A stretch of DNA of 64,000 nucleotides from CAYNVQ01 sp964400735 (lineage in GTDB: Bacteria; Acidobacteriota; Aminicenantia; Aminicenantales; Aminicenantaceae), in contig CAYNVQ010000008.1 in the NCBI GenBank assembly GCA_964400735.1, positions 62,001 through 126,000 on the forward strand, given 5' to 3'. The translations under genes were made by a program, and so were the position numbers. Each line of letters begins with the position of its first letter. The stretch's first letter is position 1. Below the pieces are notes generated by a model. The model saw nothing but the letters and a program-made list of their open reading frames with translations, ran no database searches and was not told the DNA's origin. Positions 43,492 through 52,141 of this stretch are shown piece after piece.

Positions 43492-44586
43492 ATGAAAAAA
43501 AAGAAAGTAGCCGTGGCCATGAGCGGAGGAGTGGATTCTTCTGTTGCGGCGGCGCTTCTGCGGGAAAAAGGCTTCGAGGTTATGGGGCTCACGATGGAAG
43601 TCTTCAACCTTCCCAAACCGTTCTGCTCCGATGAATACCTGAGGTCTTGCTGTGGCCGGGGTGCCGTTGCCGATGCCAACCGGGTGGCTGCTCAGCTTCG
43701 GATCCCTCATTACGTCATTAGCCTGAAGAGGCTGTTTCAAAAATGGGTTATCGATGATTTTTGTGGGGAGTATGCCAGAGGAAGAACTCCCAATCCCTGT
43801 ATCCGATGCAACAGGTACATCAAGTTTGAGGCGCTATGGAGCAAAGCTAAAAAATTGGGGGCTGATTTTTTGGCCACAGGACATCATGCGCGGATCGTTT
43901 TCAATAGAAAATCTGGAGTGTTTTGGCTGAAAAAGGGAAAAGACCATAGGAAAGATCAGTCCTATTTTCTCTACACCATGAGACAGGAACAGCTCGGCAG
44001 AAGCCTGATGCCCATCGGGGAGTTCACCAAGAAAGAGGTGCGGGAAAAGGCCCGGCAGTTGGGACTTGTCGTGCACCAGCGGCCTGAAAGTCAGGAAATA
44101 TGCTTTATTCCGGATACAGATTACATCCGTTTTCTCAGACACAGGATACCGGAATTGTTCAAGGCAGGACAGATCGTGGATAAGGAGAATCGTTTACTAG
44201 GCTCCCATAAAGGAATAATTCATTACACGGTCGGCCAGCGGAGAGGAATAGGAATTGCAGCGGCTCATCCCCATTATGTTCTCGAGATTCATCCCGATTC
44301 CCATACGGTTGTCGTGGGCGCTCAGAGTCACCTCTATAAAAAAAAGGTGTTTGTCTCCCATCTCAATTTTGTCTCCCCGTCGGACTTCGATGCGCCCTTG
44401 GAGGTGATGGCCAAAATCCGCTATATGCATCGGGAAGCCAAAGCCACGCTTTTCGTTTTGGACAAGAACCGAGTTTGTTTGGAGTTCGAGAAACCGCAGC
44501 GGGCCGTGGCACCTGGTCAATCTGCGGTTTTTTACGATCGAGATCGTGTGGTGGGAGGCGGTATTATCGAAGGATCAAGTAACTGA
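43492..44586 (+). CDS. mnmA: tRNA-specific 2-thiouridylase
   Basis: A 364-residue MnmA. It has a P-loop pyrophosphatase motif AMSGGVDSSVAAAL near residue 8, the nucleophilic cysteine in RTPNPCIRCNRYIKF near 103, ATGHHARIV near 128, the KDQSYFLY segment near 155, the second catalytic cysteine in SQEICFIPD near 202, and a C-terminal OB-like part (HYTVGQRRGIGI). It activates U34 of Lys, Glu and Gln tRNAs with ATP and inserts sulfur. Cysteine from the divergent PLP enzyme next door could supply the sulfur chain, but that link is only positional. Confidence 0.96.
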   Translation: MKKKKVAVAMSGGVDSSVAAALLREKGFEVMGLTMEVFNLPKPFCSDEYLRSCCGRGAVADANRVAAQLRIPHYVISLKRLFQKWVIDDFCGEYARGRTPNPCIRCNRYIKFEALWSKAKKLGADFLATGHHARIVFNRKSGVFWLKKGKDHRKDQSYFLYTMRQEQLGRSLMPIGEFTKKEVREKARQLGLVVHQRPESQEICFIPDTDYIRFLRHRIPELFKAGQIVDKENRLLGSHKGIIHYTVGQRRGIGIAAAHPHYVLEIHPDSHTVVVGAQSHLYKKKVFVSHLNFVSPSDFDAPLEVMAKIRYMHREAKATLFVLDKNRVCLEFEKPQRAVAPGQSAVFYDRDRVVGGGIIEGSSN

Positions 44587-44595
44587 TCGGACCGG

Positions 44596-46752
44596 TTATC
44601 TATCGGATTGAGCGAAGGTGATCTTAAACGTTGCCCCTGGCTTCTTCTTGATTTCAATCTCCCCATTCAGTTGAGCGACCAATGCGGTTACCAGCTGGAG
44701 GCCAAAGGAATCCGCGGTTTCGATATTTAAGTCTTCTGGTAAACCCACCCCATTGTCTTTATAGAGCAAAGAGATTTTCCCGTTTTCCGAGGCAAGGCTG
44801 ATATTGATTTCCCCTTTTTTCGCCTTTTTCTTTTCTTCAGCCCTGGCTTGTGGAAAGGCATATTTCAATGAATTCGAGACCAGTTCATTGATGATCAAGC
44901 CGCAGGGTATCGCTTTATTGATGTCCAAGGAAACATTGCGGACATCGGTGACCAATCCCACGGTTTCCGGATCGATCCGGTAGGATTGAAAAAGATGATT
45001 GGCCAGGTTTTCTATGTAATGGGAAAAATCGATCCGGGCCAGGTCTTGGGACTGGTAGAGTCTCTCGTGGATCAAAGACATGGAACGGATGCGGTCTTGG
45101 CTTTCTTTGAACATCTCAAGGATTTCTTCATTCTTGATCCGTCCTGATTGGAGGTTGAGAAGGGAGGATATCACCTGCATGTTGTTCTTGACGCGGTGAT
45201 GAATTTCCTTGAGAAGCACTTCCTTTTCCTCGAGCGAGGCATTGAGCTGTTCCTCGACCTGCTTGCGTTCCAAAGCGTTGGCCAGGATGTCTCCGACCAT
45301 CCGGAGGAGAACAACGATATCGACAGACCATGTTTTGTCCGCTTTCTGAGATTCGAGCCCGATGAAGCCAAAGGCTTTTCCTCCGTAGGCAATCGGGACC
45401 TGGATCAGAGACGTCACCCCCCGAGTTTTCAATTCTTTCATAAAAGGGCCCACATTTTCCGGTATCTCGGATACATCGGTGATATATATTGTCTCTCTTT
45501 TCTCGATCTGAGATGAGAGCCACCTGTGCTCTTCAACCAGAAGTGCTTCATTGGTAGGAAGAAGGGGAGAAACCTCGTCGCTGCACCATTCGTGGGACAT
45601 AAGAAAGGTTGTCTTGTCCTGGTTATAGAGAAAAACGTAGCTCCTATCTACATCGGCAAATTCGCCGATGGTTTGAAGGGATTTATTTATTTCGATATCG
45701 ATCTTCTCGGATGGAAGATTGATGAAGTTTGTCGAGACGGTGGTGACGAGCTTTTCGAATTCCGAGCGCACCGCCAATTTTTTTTCGACCTCTTTGCGTT
45801 CGGTGATGTCGATGAAGGATAAAATCGTGCTTAAAGGCCTTCCCAGGTCGTCCTTAACCAGGCTGGCCGAGATCTGAACATCAAATACGGATTCGTCTTT
45901 TCTTTTGGCTTTAAGTTCTCCTATGTATTTTCCCTTTTCTCTAATGGCATCTAAAGTATCCAAAGCCCTGTGCTCATCTTCCCAGAATTCCACGAAATGC
46001 CTGCCCTCAGCGTCGTTCTCCGCGTATCCCCACATCTTCATGAAGGCGGGATTGACATAGGTCAATTTTCCTTTCGGTTCAGCCAGAGAGATGGCGTTGA
46101 TCGTGGAATCAACAGCCAAGTCTTTGATTGTGAGCTCCTTTTCTGCATTTTTGCGCTCGGTGATATCCCGGATGATGCCCAACCCGTGCCACTTGTTTTT
46201 GATTTTTACCGAGGAAAAAGAGATTTCCAGCGGGAGTTCGTCCCCGCCTTTCCGGATGCCGGAGAGTTCGATGGTTTTTCCAATAAGGGGGACATACCCG
46301 GTCGTTCTGAATCTTTCGAATCCCTTGTCCAGAATCTCATAATATCTCTCGGGAACGAGAATTTTCAGATCTCTGCCGATGACCTCTTTTTTCCGGTATC
46401 GAAATATGATTTCAGCCGCAGCATTCCAGTAAGAGATATTCCCTTCGTTATCCACCATAATGATAGCGTCCTTGGCCGAAGCCCCGATGCTTCTGAATTT
46501 TTCTTCGCTGTCCCGCAGTTCTTCTGTTGCTTTTTTGCTCTTAGCGATGATATCCCCAACGAGGATACCAGATATGATAAATATTCCCAGTACGATCAAT
46601 CTTAAATACAGCGAAGTTTTAGGAACATTGGTGACCAGCAAACCGAAGAATGTCCCCTCGTAGAGGACCGATAAAGCGATAAAAGAATCGACCAGCCAGA
46701 AGAGAAGCCCGAAAGCCACGGAAATGACAATGACTTTCTGTTTTGTCGACAT
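44596..46752 (-). CDS. PAS/GAF sensor histidine kinase (HisKA_2 type)
   Basis: A 718-residue kinase. It has two N-terminal membrane segments (VIVISVAFGLLFWLVDSFIA; LRLIVLGIFIISGILVGDI), PAS domain 1 (FRSIGASAKDAIIMVDNEGN), PAS domain 2 (LTYVNPAFMKMWGYAENDAE), a GAF domain (about 330-490; the TTFLMSHEWCSDEVSPL segment is within), the phospho-acceptor box LLKEIHHRVKNNMQVISSLL near 525, and a HATPase domain (GLIINELVSNSLKYAFPQ; LLYKDNGVGLPED). The HHRVKNN box defines the HisKA_2/HWE-like class, which often signals in stress or light responses. No response regulator is encoded nearby. The ligand is unknown. Confidence 0.9.
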   Translation of the reverse strand: MSTKQKVIVISVAFGLLFWLVDSFIALSVLYEGTFFGLLVTNVPKTSLYLRLIVLGIFIISGILVGDIIAKSKKATEELRDSEEKFRSIGASAKDAIIMVDNEGNISYWNAAAEIIFRYRKKEVIGRDLKILVPERYYEILDKGFERFRTTGYVPLIGKTIELSGIRKGGDELPLEISFSSVKIKNKWHGLGIIRDITERKNAEKELTIKDLAVDSTINAISLAEPKGKLTYVNPAFMKMWGYAENDAEGRHFVEFWEDEHRALDTLDAIREKGKYIGELKAKRKDESVFDVQISASLVKDDLGRPLSTILSFIDITERKEVEKKLAVRSEFEKLVTTVSTNFINLPSEKIDIEINKSLQTIGEFADVDRSYVFLYNQDKTTFLMSHEWCSDEVSPLLPTNEALLVEEHRWLSSQIEKRETIYITDVSEIPENVGPFMKELKTRGVTSLIQVPIAYGGKAFGFIGLESQKADKTWSVDIVVLLRMVGDILANALERKQVEEQLNASLEEKEVLLKEIHHRVKNNMQVISSLLNLQSGRIKNEEILEMFKESQDRIRSMSLIHERLYQSQDLARIDFSHYIENLANHLFQSYRIDPETVGLVTDVRNVSLDINKAIPCGLIINELVSNSLKYAFPQARAEEKKKAKKGEINISLASENGKISLLYKDNGVGLPEDLNIETADSFGLQLVTALVAQLNGEIEIKKKPGATFKITFAQSDR

Positions 46753-46965
46753 CGGATATTTTTTATCGCTAATGTAATCCTTTTTTCATGAAATTTCAAC
46801 CTGTCTCGGGTCTGAATGCTGAACAATCGTCGGAGATGAACCGAGCATCCTCTTTTCGCCCTTTCACATCCTGTCTTCATTCGTTTACTTCCTTGATTGA
46901 AGAGCAGCTAAAATCGGTAAATAAAGGGGAATGAATAAATTTCTGCAGCTCAGCAGTCTGCCTGA

Positions 46966-47967
46966 TCACATCAAAAGGCTGATCATAAGAATGCTGCAGC
47001 CTGCGACAAAGATGGCTCCCAAAAAACCGACGAGGAGGGGTTTCAATCCCACTTTTTTAAAAGAACGGAAAACGGTATTCAGGCCGATTCCGGCAAGGCC
47101 TAAGAGGATGAGGAACTTTCCTCCAGTATTGAAAGCCTTTATTCCTTCTGCTGAGAAATAGCCCAGAGTATTCAGCCCTGCCAGCAAAAAATAGCCAAAT
47201 AGAAACCAGGGGAAAGCTTTGACCACATTCACATGGGTCTCTTCTTTTTTTTGGCCTCTCAGGATGCGGGAATACCATACAGCGATCAGAAAAGCCAGAG
47301 GGACCATGAAGCAGTTGCGGACGAGCTTGACAGCCGTGGCTGTCTTTCCTGCCAAATCCGAAAAGATAAATCCGGCTCCGACAACCTGGGGTGTCGAGTG
47401 GATGGCCGTTCCAGCAAAAATGCCAAAATGGGTATCTGTAACAGCCAAAATCTGGGCCATCTTCGGGTAGAGAAGGATGGCCACGAAGCCCCAGAGCGCG
47501 ATGGTACCAATGGCATAGCTCGTCTCTTCTTCCTTGGCTTTGATCAGGGGAGCTGTTACCGCAATGGCGGAGCCACCACAAATAGTCGTCCCTACTGATA
47601 GAAGAAGGGCCAGGGCTGTGGGGAGTTGAAAAACTTTCCCGAGAAGATAGATCACGAAAAAACTGACTGTCATGGTGACCAATATGATAGCCAAAATTTT
47701 CACTCCTTGAGAACCGATGGTTTCAAAGTTCAGGGAGGCTCCGATGAGCACGATTCCGAGGATCAAAATTTTTTCAAAAGCTCGTATTCCTGGAAGAAAG
47801 ATTTCCGGGAGTACGCCTGAATTTCGCAGCAGGATGCCGAGAACGATAGCGATGACCACCGACTCGATGGGATTTTTCCCACCGATGACTATCAAATTGG
47901 AGAGGAAAATAGAGATCGACCCGATCCCCAACATCAATATCCATCCAGGGAAAAATTCCTTTTTCAT
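46966..47967 (-). CDS. YeiH/UPF0324 family putative anion (sulfate) exporter
   Basis: A 333-residue integral membrane protein with about ten hydrophobic helices. It carries the family signatures ESVVIAIVLGILLRNSG near residue 35, LLLSVGTTICGGSAIAVTAP near 123, and a GTAIHSTPQVVGAGF segment near 185. Relatives are annotated as putative sulfate or sulfonate exporters. Experimental support for the substrate is thin, so this remains a general anion-transport call. No same-strand partner is close; the kinase gene begins its own unit 213 bases away. Confidence 0.88.
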   Translation of the reverse strand: MKKEFFPGWILMLGIGSISIFLSNLIVIGGKNPIESVVIAIVLGILLRNSGVLPEIFLPGIRAFEKILILGIVLIGASLNFETIGSQGVKILAIILVTMTVSFFVIYLLGKVFQLPTALALLLSVGTTICGGSAIAVTAPLIKAKEEETSYAIGTIALWGFVAILLYPKMAQILAVTDTHFGIFAGTAIHSTPQVVGAGFIFSDLAGKTATAVKLVRNCFMVPLAFLIAVWYSRILRGQKKEETHVNVVKAFPWFLFGYFLLAGLNTLGYFSAEGIKAFNTGGKFLILLGLAGIGLNTVFRSFKKVGLKPLLVGFLGAIFVAGCSILMISLLM

Positions 47968-48315
47968 CCTAACTGTGCTTCGAAACTCCTATTTTTTGGC
48001 CCGAGAAAATAGCCTCTTATTTTATAGAGCCAGGGTAAGTAGTGTCAACGATAAAAATTATGAGGGAGGCATCGTTTCCTCCTGGATGAAGAAGTGATCA
48101 GGCAAGCTGATTCGTCAACCTGCTGAATTTCCCCAGCGAGGAATCTCAGCTTTTCTCTCGACTCGCTTCCCTCTTCGAGGAAGCCTGCCTGCTTGCCTTG
48201 ATGGTTTCCCAATCGGTTTGCCTCACCACCAAGTAAATTGTCATCGAAATAACGGTGCTTATTCTTGTGAAAATAAGTTTTTGCTTTTACAATATGACCT
48301 GAAAAAGGTGTAAAG
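47968..48315. other. Divergent intergenic region with a long inverted repeat
   Basis: About 348 bases between the divergent YeiH and amidinotransferase genes. Beside the structured segment at 48097-48202 (listed separately) I see no gene. Promoters for both neighbours should lie here, but I found no strong -35/-10 pair. Confidence 0.4.
48097..48202. ncRNA. Candidate structured RNA or foldback element
   Basis: The ends ATCAGGCAAGC (48097-48107) and GCTTGCCTTGAT (48191-48202) pair over 11 bases with one bulge, closing a loop of about 83 bases. Inside, a second hairpin forms around 48168-48185 (CTTCCCTC, TTC, GAGGAAG). Such nesting suggests an RNA or a small foldback element. The segment also shares short words with the repeats at 5112 and 32720. 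No known family was recognised, and the strand is unknown. Confidence 0.35.
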
Positions 48316-49194
48316 ATGAAATTTGGCTGCGGTTCGGAAGTGGGCGCCATCAGGAGTCTTCTGTTGAAACATCCGGTTGAGGCATTCATAAGCGATGAAT
48401 TCATCGAAAGCCAATGGGTTGGGCTCAATTATATGGGGCCGCCGAATTTCAGCCGGTCTGTCAAGGAATACGAGGCTTTTGTGAAGTTGCTGGAAAGAAC
48501 GGTTCCCGAGATTCATTATTTGCCGCTGGAAAATGAAACGGGCCTGGACTCGATCTATGTTCATGACCCTCTCGTGATGACGGAAAAAGGGGCTATCGTG
48601 TGCAACATGGGGAAAGAGCAGAGGAGGGCAGAGCCTTCGAAAATGGCCCATTTTCTGTCCAAAATGGATGTTCCGATTCTCGGTTCGATTAAAAATGAGG
48701 GTCGACTCGAAGGAGGGGATGTGCTCCTGTTAGATAGAAATACCTTGGCCGTGGCCGAGGGGTACCGCACGAATCAGGAGGGAATCCGGCAGCTGCGCGA
48801 TCTGACAAAAGATTTCATTTCAGAAATCTTTGTCGTCCCTCTTCCCCACTGGCAGGGACCGGAGGAGGTCCTGCATTTGATGTCAATTATCAGCCCTGTT
48901 AGCTATGATCTGGCCGTCGTCTATTCTCGATTGATGCCAGTGCCTTTCCGGGAATGGCTCATCAAAAGGGGAAGGAGGTTTATCGAAGTCCCTGATGCAG
49001 AATTCGAAACTATGGCCTGTAATGTTCTGGCCATCGCTCCGAGAAAGTGCATCATGTTATCAGGGAATCCACGAACTCGCCGGATGCTGGAGGCAGAAGG
49101 AGTCGAAGTTTGGGAATATGAAGGGGAAGAAATTTCCAAAAAGGGAGCCGGAGGCCCGACCTGCTTGACACGGCCTCTTGTACGCGATGAGTAA
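48316..49194 (+). CDS. Amidinotransferase / dimethylargininase-like (GME superfamily) enzyme
   Basis: A 292-residue protein of the guanidino-modifying superfamily. It has LDSIYVHDPLVMTEKGAI near residue 78, the RLEGGDVLLLD segment near 130, catalytic His187 in EVLHLMSIISP, and nucleophile Cys283 in GGPTCLTRPL. These are the acid, base and Cys residues used to attack a guanidinium carbon. Relatives include arginine deiminase, dimethylarginine hydrolase and glycine amidinotransferase; the length and single-domain form are closest to dimethylargininase-like proteins. It probably hydrolyses or transfers the amidino group of an arginine-like compound. It has no co-directional partner. Confidence 0.85.
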   Translation: MKFGCGSEVGAIRSLLLKHPVEAFISDEFIESQWVGLNYMGPPNFSRSVKEYEAFVKLLERTVPEIHYLPLENETGLDSIYVHDPLVMTEKGAIVCNMGKEQRRAEPSKMAHFLSKMDVPILGSIKNEGRLEGGDVLLLDRNTLAVAEGYRTNQEGIRQLRDLTKDFISEIFVVPLPHWQGPEEVLHLMSIISPVSYDLAVVYSRLMPVPFREWLIKRGRRFIEVPDAEFETMACNVLAIAPRKCIMLSGNPRTRRMLEAEGVEVWEYEGEEISKKGAGGPTCLTRPLVRDE

Positions 49195-49302
49195 TCGAGC
49201 TTTTAAGGGTAGGATCCAGGCGCTCGATCTGATTGCGCGTTTGCGTTGATAATTTCCGACGTCAATTCTGGACAAAGGTAAATAACACTTGATAATACCC
49301 CG

Positions 49303-49596
49303 CTAGGTTTTTCCGACTGCTTTGAGTTTAGACTCGATAGAAGCGTCCGTGTCCAGGCGGTGGTCGATGTTAAGGTCGATGTGGATTCGCCGGGCGCCCA
49401 TCTCCGCAATGGCTTGATGGGCCTTCTCGATAACCTTGAACAGGGTGTCCAGATCAGGAGATTCTATTGTGGTGTTCATCCCCCCGGTTATGCTCTTCAA
49501 GCCGGAATGTTCGATCACCCTGATGGCTTCCTTTACATACTCGCTAACCGAGACTCCCTCGCTAGTGGGAAATATGGCCAAGGATGCGATAATCAT
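49303..49596 (-). CDS. Thiamine-binding MTH1187/YqgV family protein
   Basis: A 97-residue small alpha/beta protein: MIIASLAIFPTSEGVSVSEY, then GLKSITGGMNTTIESPDLDT and ARRIHIDLNIDHRLD. This matches the MTH1187 (DUF77) family, whose structures bind thiamine or its precursors in tetramers. It is presumably a cytoplasmic sensor or buffer for hydroxymethylpyrimidine or thiamine. No thiamine-synthesis genes or TPP riboswitch were seen nearby. Confidence 0.88.
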   Translation of the reverse strand: MIIASLAIFPTSEGVSVSEYVKEAIRVIEHSGLKSITGGMNTTIESPDLDTLFKVIEKAHQAIAEMGARRIHIDLNIDHRLDTDASIESKLKAVGKT

Positions 49597-49690
49597 GACC
49601 TCTCCAATATTTTTTATTTTTAAATACTATTGAGCTTTCTAGAGTCACTTTATAACAACGGGCGATATATTTTCAGCTTTCTGTATGTTA

Positions 49691-50710
49691 TCAAATAGAT
49701 CGGCATTTGACTTTGATTTTTTCCAAAGCTTCCTCAGCTTCTGCTATCAACGTGTTTAATGCTCGCCTGAGTGGAAGAATCTGATTAACGAGACCTACGC
49801 TTTGGCCGGCCATCAACGAGCCAGTTTCCACATCTCCCTCTAGGACTGCGCGGCGAAGGGCGCCGACCCAAAAGTTCTCCACCTGGTACTGAGCCTCTTC
49901 AGGGGAGAGCCTGCCTTTCTTCCTTTGCTGGAGCAGCCTGATTTGAAGATTCGAGAACTCACTCATTCCCTTGTTCCGCAAGGCCCGTACGGCAACGATA
50001 CGTAGCTCTGAACCGATCTGGGGAGTGGCCACCGCATCGCGGGCTCTTGCCCTTATAAAGGCTTGTTTGAATTTCGGATGGGCCCGGCATTCCTTGGTCA
50101 GGACAAAAAAGGTCCCCAATTGGACCCCAGCAGCTCCCATAAGGAGGAGATGGAGGATGAACGTTCCAGTCGCGATACCTCCTGCGACAAATATGGGAAC
50201 CTCCTCAATTTTGAAAAGAACCTGCTGGAGGAGGATCCCCAAAGAGACGTGCCCCACATGTCCTCCTGCTTCGCTTCCTTCAAGGATGAGAGCGTCCACT
50301 CCCATATCGATCAGCCGTCTGGCTATGGATCCAGTGGAAGCGAAACTCATGACTTTGGCGCCACTTTCCTTTGCCAATCTAACCTCTGTCTGACGGGGAA
50401 AACTGCCCGCAAAGACGATGAACGGGACGCGGTTTCGGGTAGCGATGGCCAGATGTTTTCTGTAGTTGGGAGCGATGGTGATCAGGTTTACGGCAAAAGG
50501 TCTGTCGGTGAGCTCTTGGACCTTCTTGATTTCTGCCTCCAGTAGCGGCGGCTCCATATTGCCAGCAGCCAAACAGCCGAAAGCTCCTTCATTGGAAACG
50601 GCCGAGGCAAAATGACTGTCCGAGATCCAGGTCATGGCTCCAGAGATAATGGGAAATTCTACTCCTAGAAACTCTTTCCCTTTGGACCACAGGTCATCTA
50701 ATTTGGTCAT
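49691..50710 (-). CDS. FMN-dependent FabK / nitronate monooxygenase-like protein
   Basis: A 339-residue TIM-barrel flavoprotein of the 2-nitropropane dioxygenase/FabK group. It has FPIISGAMTWISDSHFASAV near residue 19, DRPFAVNLITIAP near 69, the FMN and active-site block ALILEGSEAGGHVGH near 140, and VPIFVAGGIATGTFILHLLL near 170 with GAAGVQLGTFFVLTKE after it. The EAGGHxGH motif carries the histidine used by both subfamilies. Choices are an enoyl-ACP reductase (FabK) or nitronate monooxygenase; no fatty-acid genes are adjacent to decide. No iron-sulfur motif is present. Confidence 0.87.
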   Translation of the reverse strand: MTKLDDLWSKGKEFLGVEFPIISGAMTWISDSHFASAVSNEGAFGCLAAGNMEPPLLEAEIKKVQELTDRPFAVNLITIAPNYRKHLAIATRNRVPFIVFAGSFPRQTEVRLAKESGAKVMSFASTGSIARRLIDMGVDALILEGSEAGGHVGHVSLGILLQQVLFKIEEVPIFVAGGIATGTFILHLLLMGAAGVQLGTFFVLTKECRAHPKFKQAFIRARARDAVATPQIGSELRIVAVRALRNKGMSEFSNLQIRLLQQRKKGRLSPEEAQYQVENFWVGALRRAVLEGDVETGSLMAGQSVGLVNQILPLRRALNTLIAEAEEALEKIKVKCRSI

Positions 50711-51020
50711 TTATCTTGGCTGCAATGTGGATCTGGCTGTTATCCAGACAATGCCCAAGAATTTTATAGTAAACATGGCGGTTTAGTCAAGATTGAAACC
50801 GGAACATTTAGAACTCAGATAGAATAACCTGGACTATTCATGGATTAAGTGGAGATTGCATGGACGGGAATCTTTTTTGGATAAGCCAGGAGAGAAGACG
50901 GGCTTGGGATTGATCTTCTGGAAATTTTATTTGATTCGGAATTGACAAAAATTTATTGTTTAAATAAATTAGATGAAAAATATAGGATAATAGCCGGTTC
51001 GCTGATGGATTGGTAATCGG
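50711..51020. other. Divergent intergenic region
   Basis: About 310 bases between the leftward FabK-like and rightward HypE-like genes. It contains the plus-strand promoter listed at 50942 and no other recognisable feature. Leftward frames that enter the start of the next gene look like chance openings. Confidence 0.4.
50942..50970 (+). promoter_or_regulatory. Candidate promoter for the HypE-like gene
   Basis: TTGACA at 50942-50947 and TAAATT at 50965-50970 with a 17-base spacer, about 50 bases before the ATG at 51021. The -35 is consensus and the -10 matches four of six positions. Confidence 0.55.
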
Positions 51021-52109
51021 ATGGACAATAAAAAAGAGCATAAAAGCAATGCAAGTAAAAACGAATTCGGTCATGTGGAAAAGAAAATCGGAAAGATAGA
51101 CTTCGATTCGTTTTCCGAGTTTCTTCTTCAGCGGCTCGGCCACAAGGATGACTCAGTCATTGTTCCCCCTTTAACAGGGGTAGATGCCGGTGTTATCGAC
51201 ATCGGCGATGGTAAAGTGCTCGTCGTCGCCGAGGATCCAATATTTACGATTCCGGGACTCCCTCTAGAGATGTTCGGGTGGTTCACTGTGCACATCGGTG
51301 CGAGCGACGTAGCCGTGATGGGCGTCCGACCTCGATATATGACTTACTCCCTGTTGATGCCTCCCGAGACATCCGACCAAGACTTCAAGGTAATCGTGGA
51401 ATCGATTCATGAGACGGCCAAAGAGTTGGAAATTGCTATAGTGGGAGGTCACACAGGATATTATCCCGGATTTATCGCTCCTACCATCGGAGGAATTACA
51501 GTTTTTGCCATAGCTGAGAGGGATTGTTATGTTACTCCTGCCGGAGCATGTCCTGGTGATGATATTATTTTAACCAAGGGGCCGGCCATCGAGACCGCTG
51601 CCATCCTTTCTGTCGTCCGTGAACAAGAGCTTTTGAAGAATTATCCGCCTGATCTGGTGAACAAAGCCAAATCCTTATCCAAACAGATGACAGTGGTCAA
51701 GGATGCTCTCATAGCCATGGAAAGCGGCGGTGTTACTGCCATGCACGACGCCACCGAGGGAGGAGTGCTTGGCGGATTATTCGAGGTGGCCAATGCCAGC
51801 GGGGTCGGGATGGAGATAGATGAGTCCCTGGTGATTTATCCCGATGAGGTAAGGATGGTATGTGAAGCTTTTGCCCTGGATCCTCTAGCGGCCATTGCAG
51901 AAGGTTCTCTGCTCATTACCTCGACGGGAAGATTTTCAGAGAAAATCATGCAAAATTTGAGAAAATCCGACATCCAGTCATCGGTTATCGGAAAGGTCAG
52001 TAAAAATCGAGATGACAGGTTTCTAAAACGACGGGATGGAACAATTATCCCGTTAGTCATCCCTGATCAAGATCCCTTCTGGCCTGCTTTTTTTAAAGGT
52101 TTAGAATAG
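51021..52109 (+). CDS. AIR-synthase-related (PurM/HypE-like) protein
   Basis: A 362-residue protein with the two-domain PurM/HypE/ThiL fold. It has the N-terminal AIRS domain (LTGVDAGVIDIGDGKVLVVA near residue 51; GWFTVHIGASDVAVMGVRPR near 89), IVGGHTGYYPG near 140, and the C-terminal domain (MHDATEGGVLGGLFEVANAS near 240). Members bind ATP and make an iminophosphate or phosphate intermediate. HypE itself ends in a Pro-Arg-Ile-Cys tail, which is absent here, and no hyp genes are near, so it is not the hydrogenase-maturation enzyme. The first 25 residues are hydrophilic and variable. Function unknown; it ends 32 bases before the cytochrome gene and may be transcribed with it. Confidence 0.85.
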   Translation: MDNKKEHKSNASKNEFGHVEKKIGKIDFDSFSEFLLQRLGHKDDSVIVPPLTGVDAGVIDIGDGKVLVVAEDPIFTIPGLPLEMFGWFTVHIGASDVAVMGVRPRYMTYSLLMPPETSDQDFKVIVESIHETAKELEIAIVGGHTGYYPGFIAPTIGGITVFAIAERDCYVTPAGACPGDDIILTKGPAIETAAILSVVREQELLKNYPPDLVNKAKSLSKQMTVVKDALIAMESGGVTAMHDATEGGVLGGLFEVANASGVGMEIDESLVIYPDEVRMVCEAFALDPLAAIAEGSLLITSTGRFSEKIMQNLRKSDIQSSVIGKVSKNRDDRFLKRRDGTIIPLVIPDQDPFWPAFFKGLE

Positions 52110-52141
52110 CCGAGAAGTTATTTCATTGAGGAGGAAAGTGG

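Noticed and set aside
51021..52109. Hydrogenase maturation protein HypE.
   Set aside because: Fold and motifs fit the superfamily, but the terminal cysteine tail needed for the thiocarboxamide is absent and no hyp or hydrogenase genes are near.
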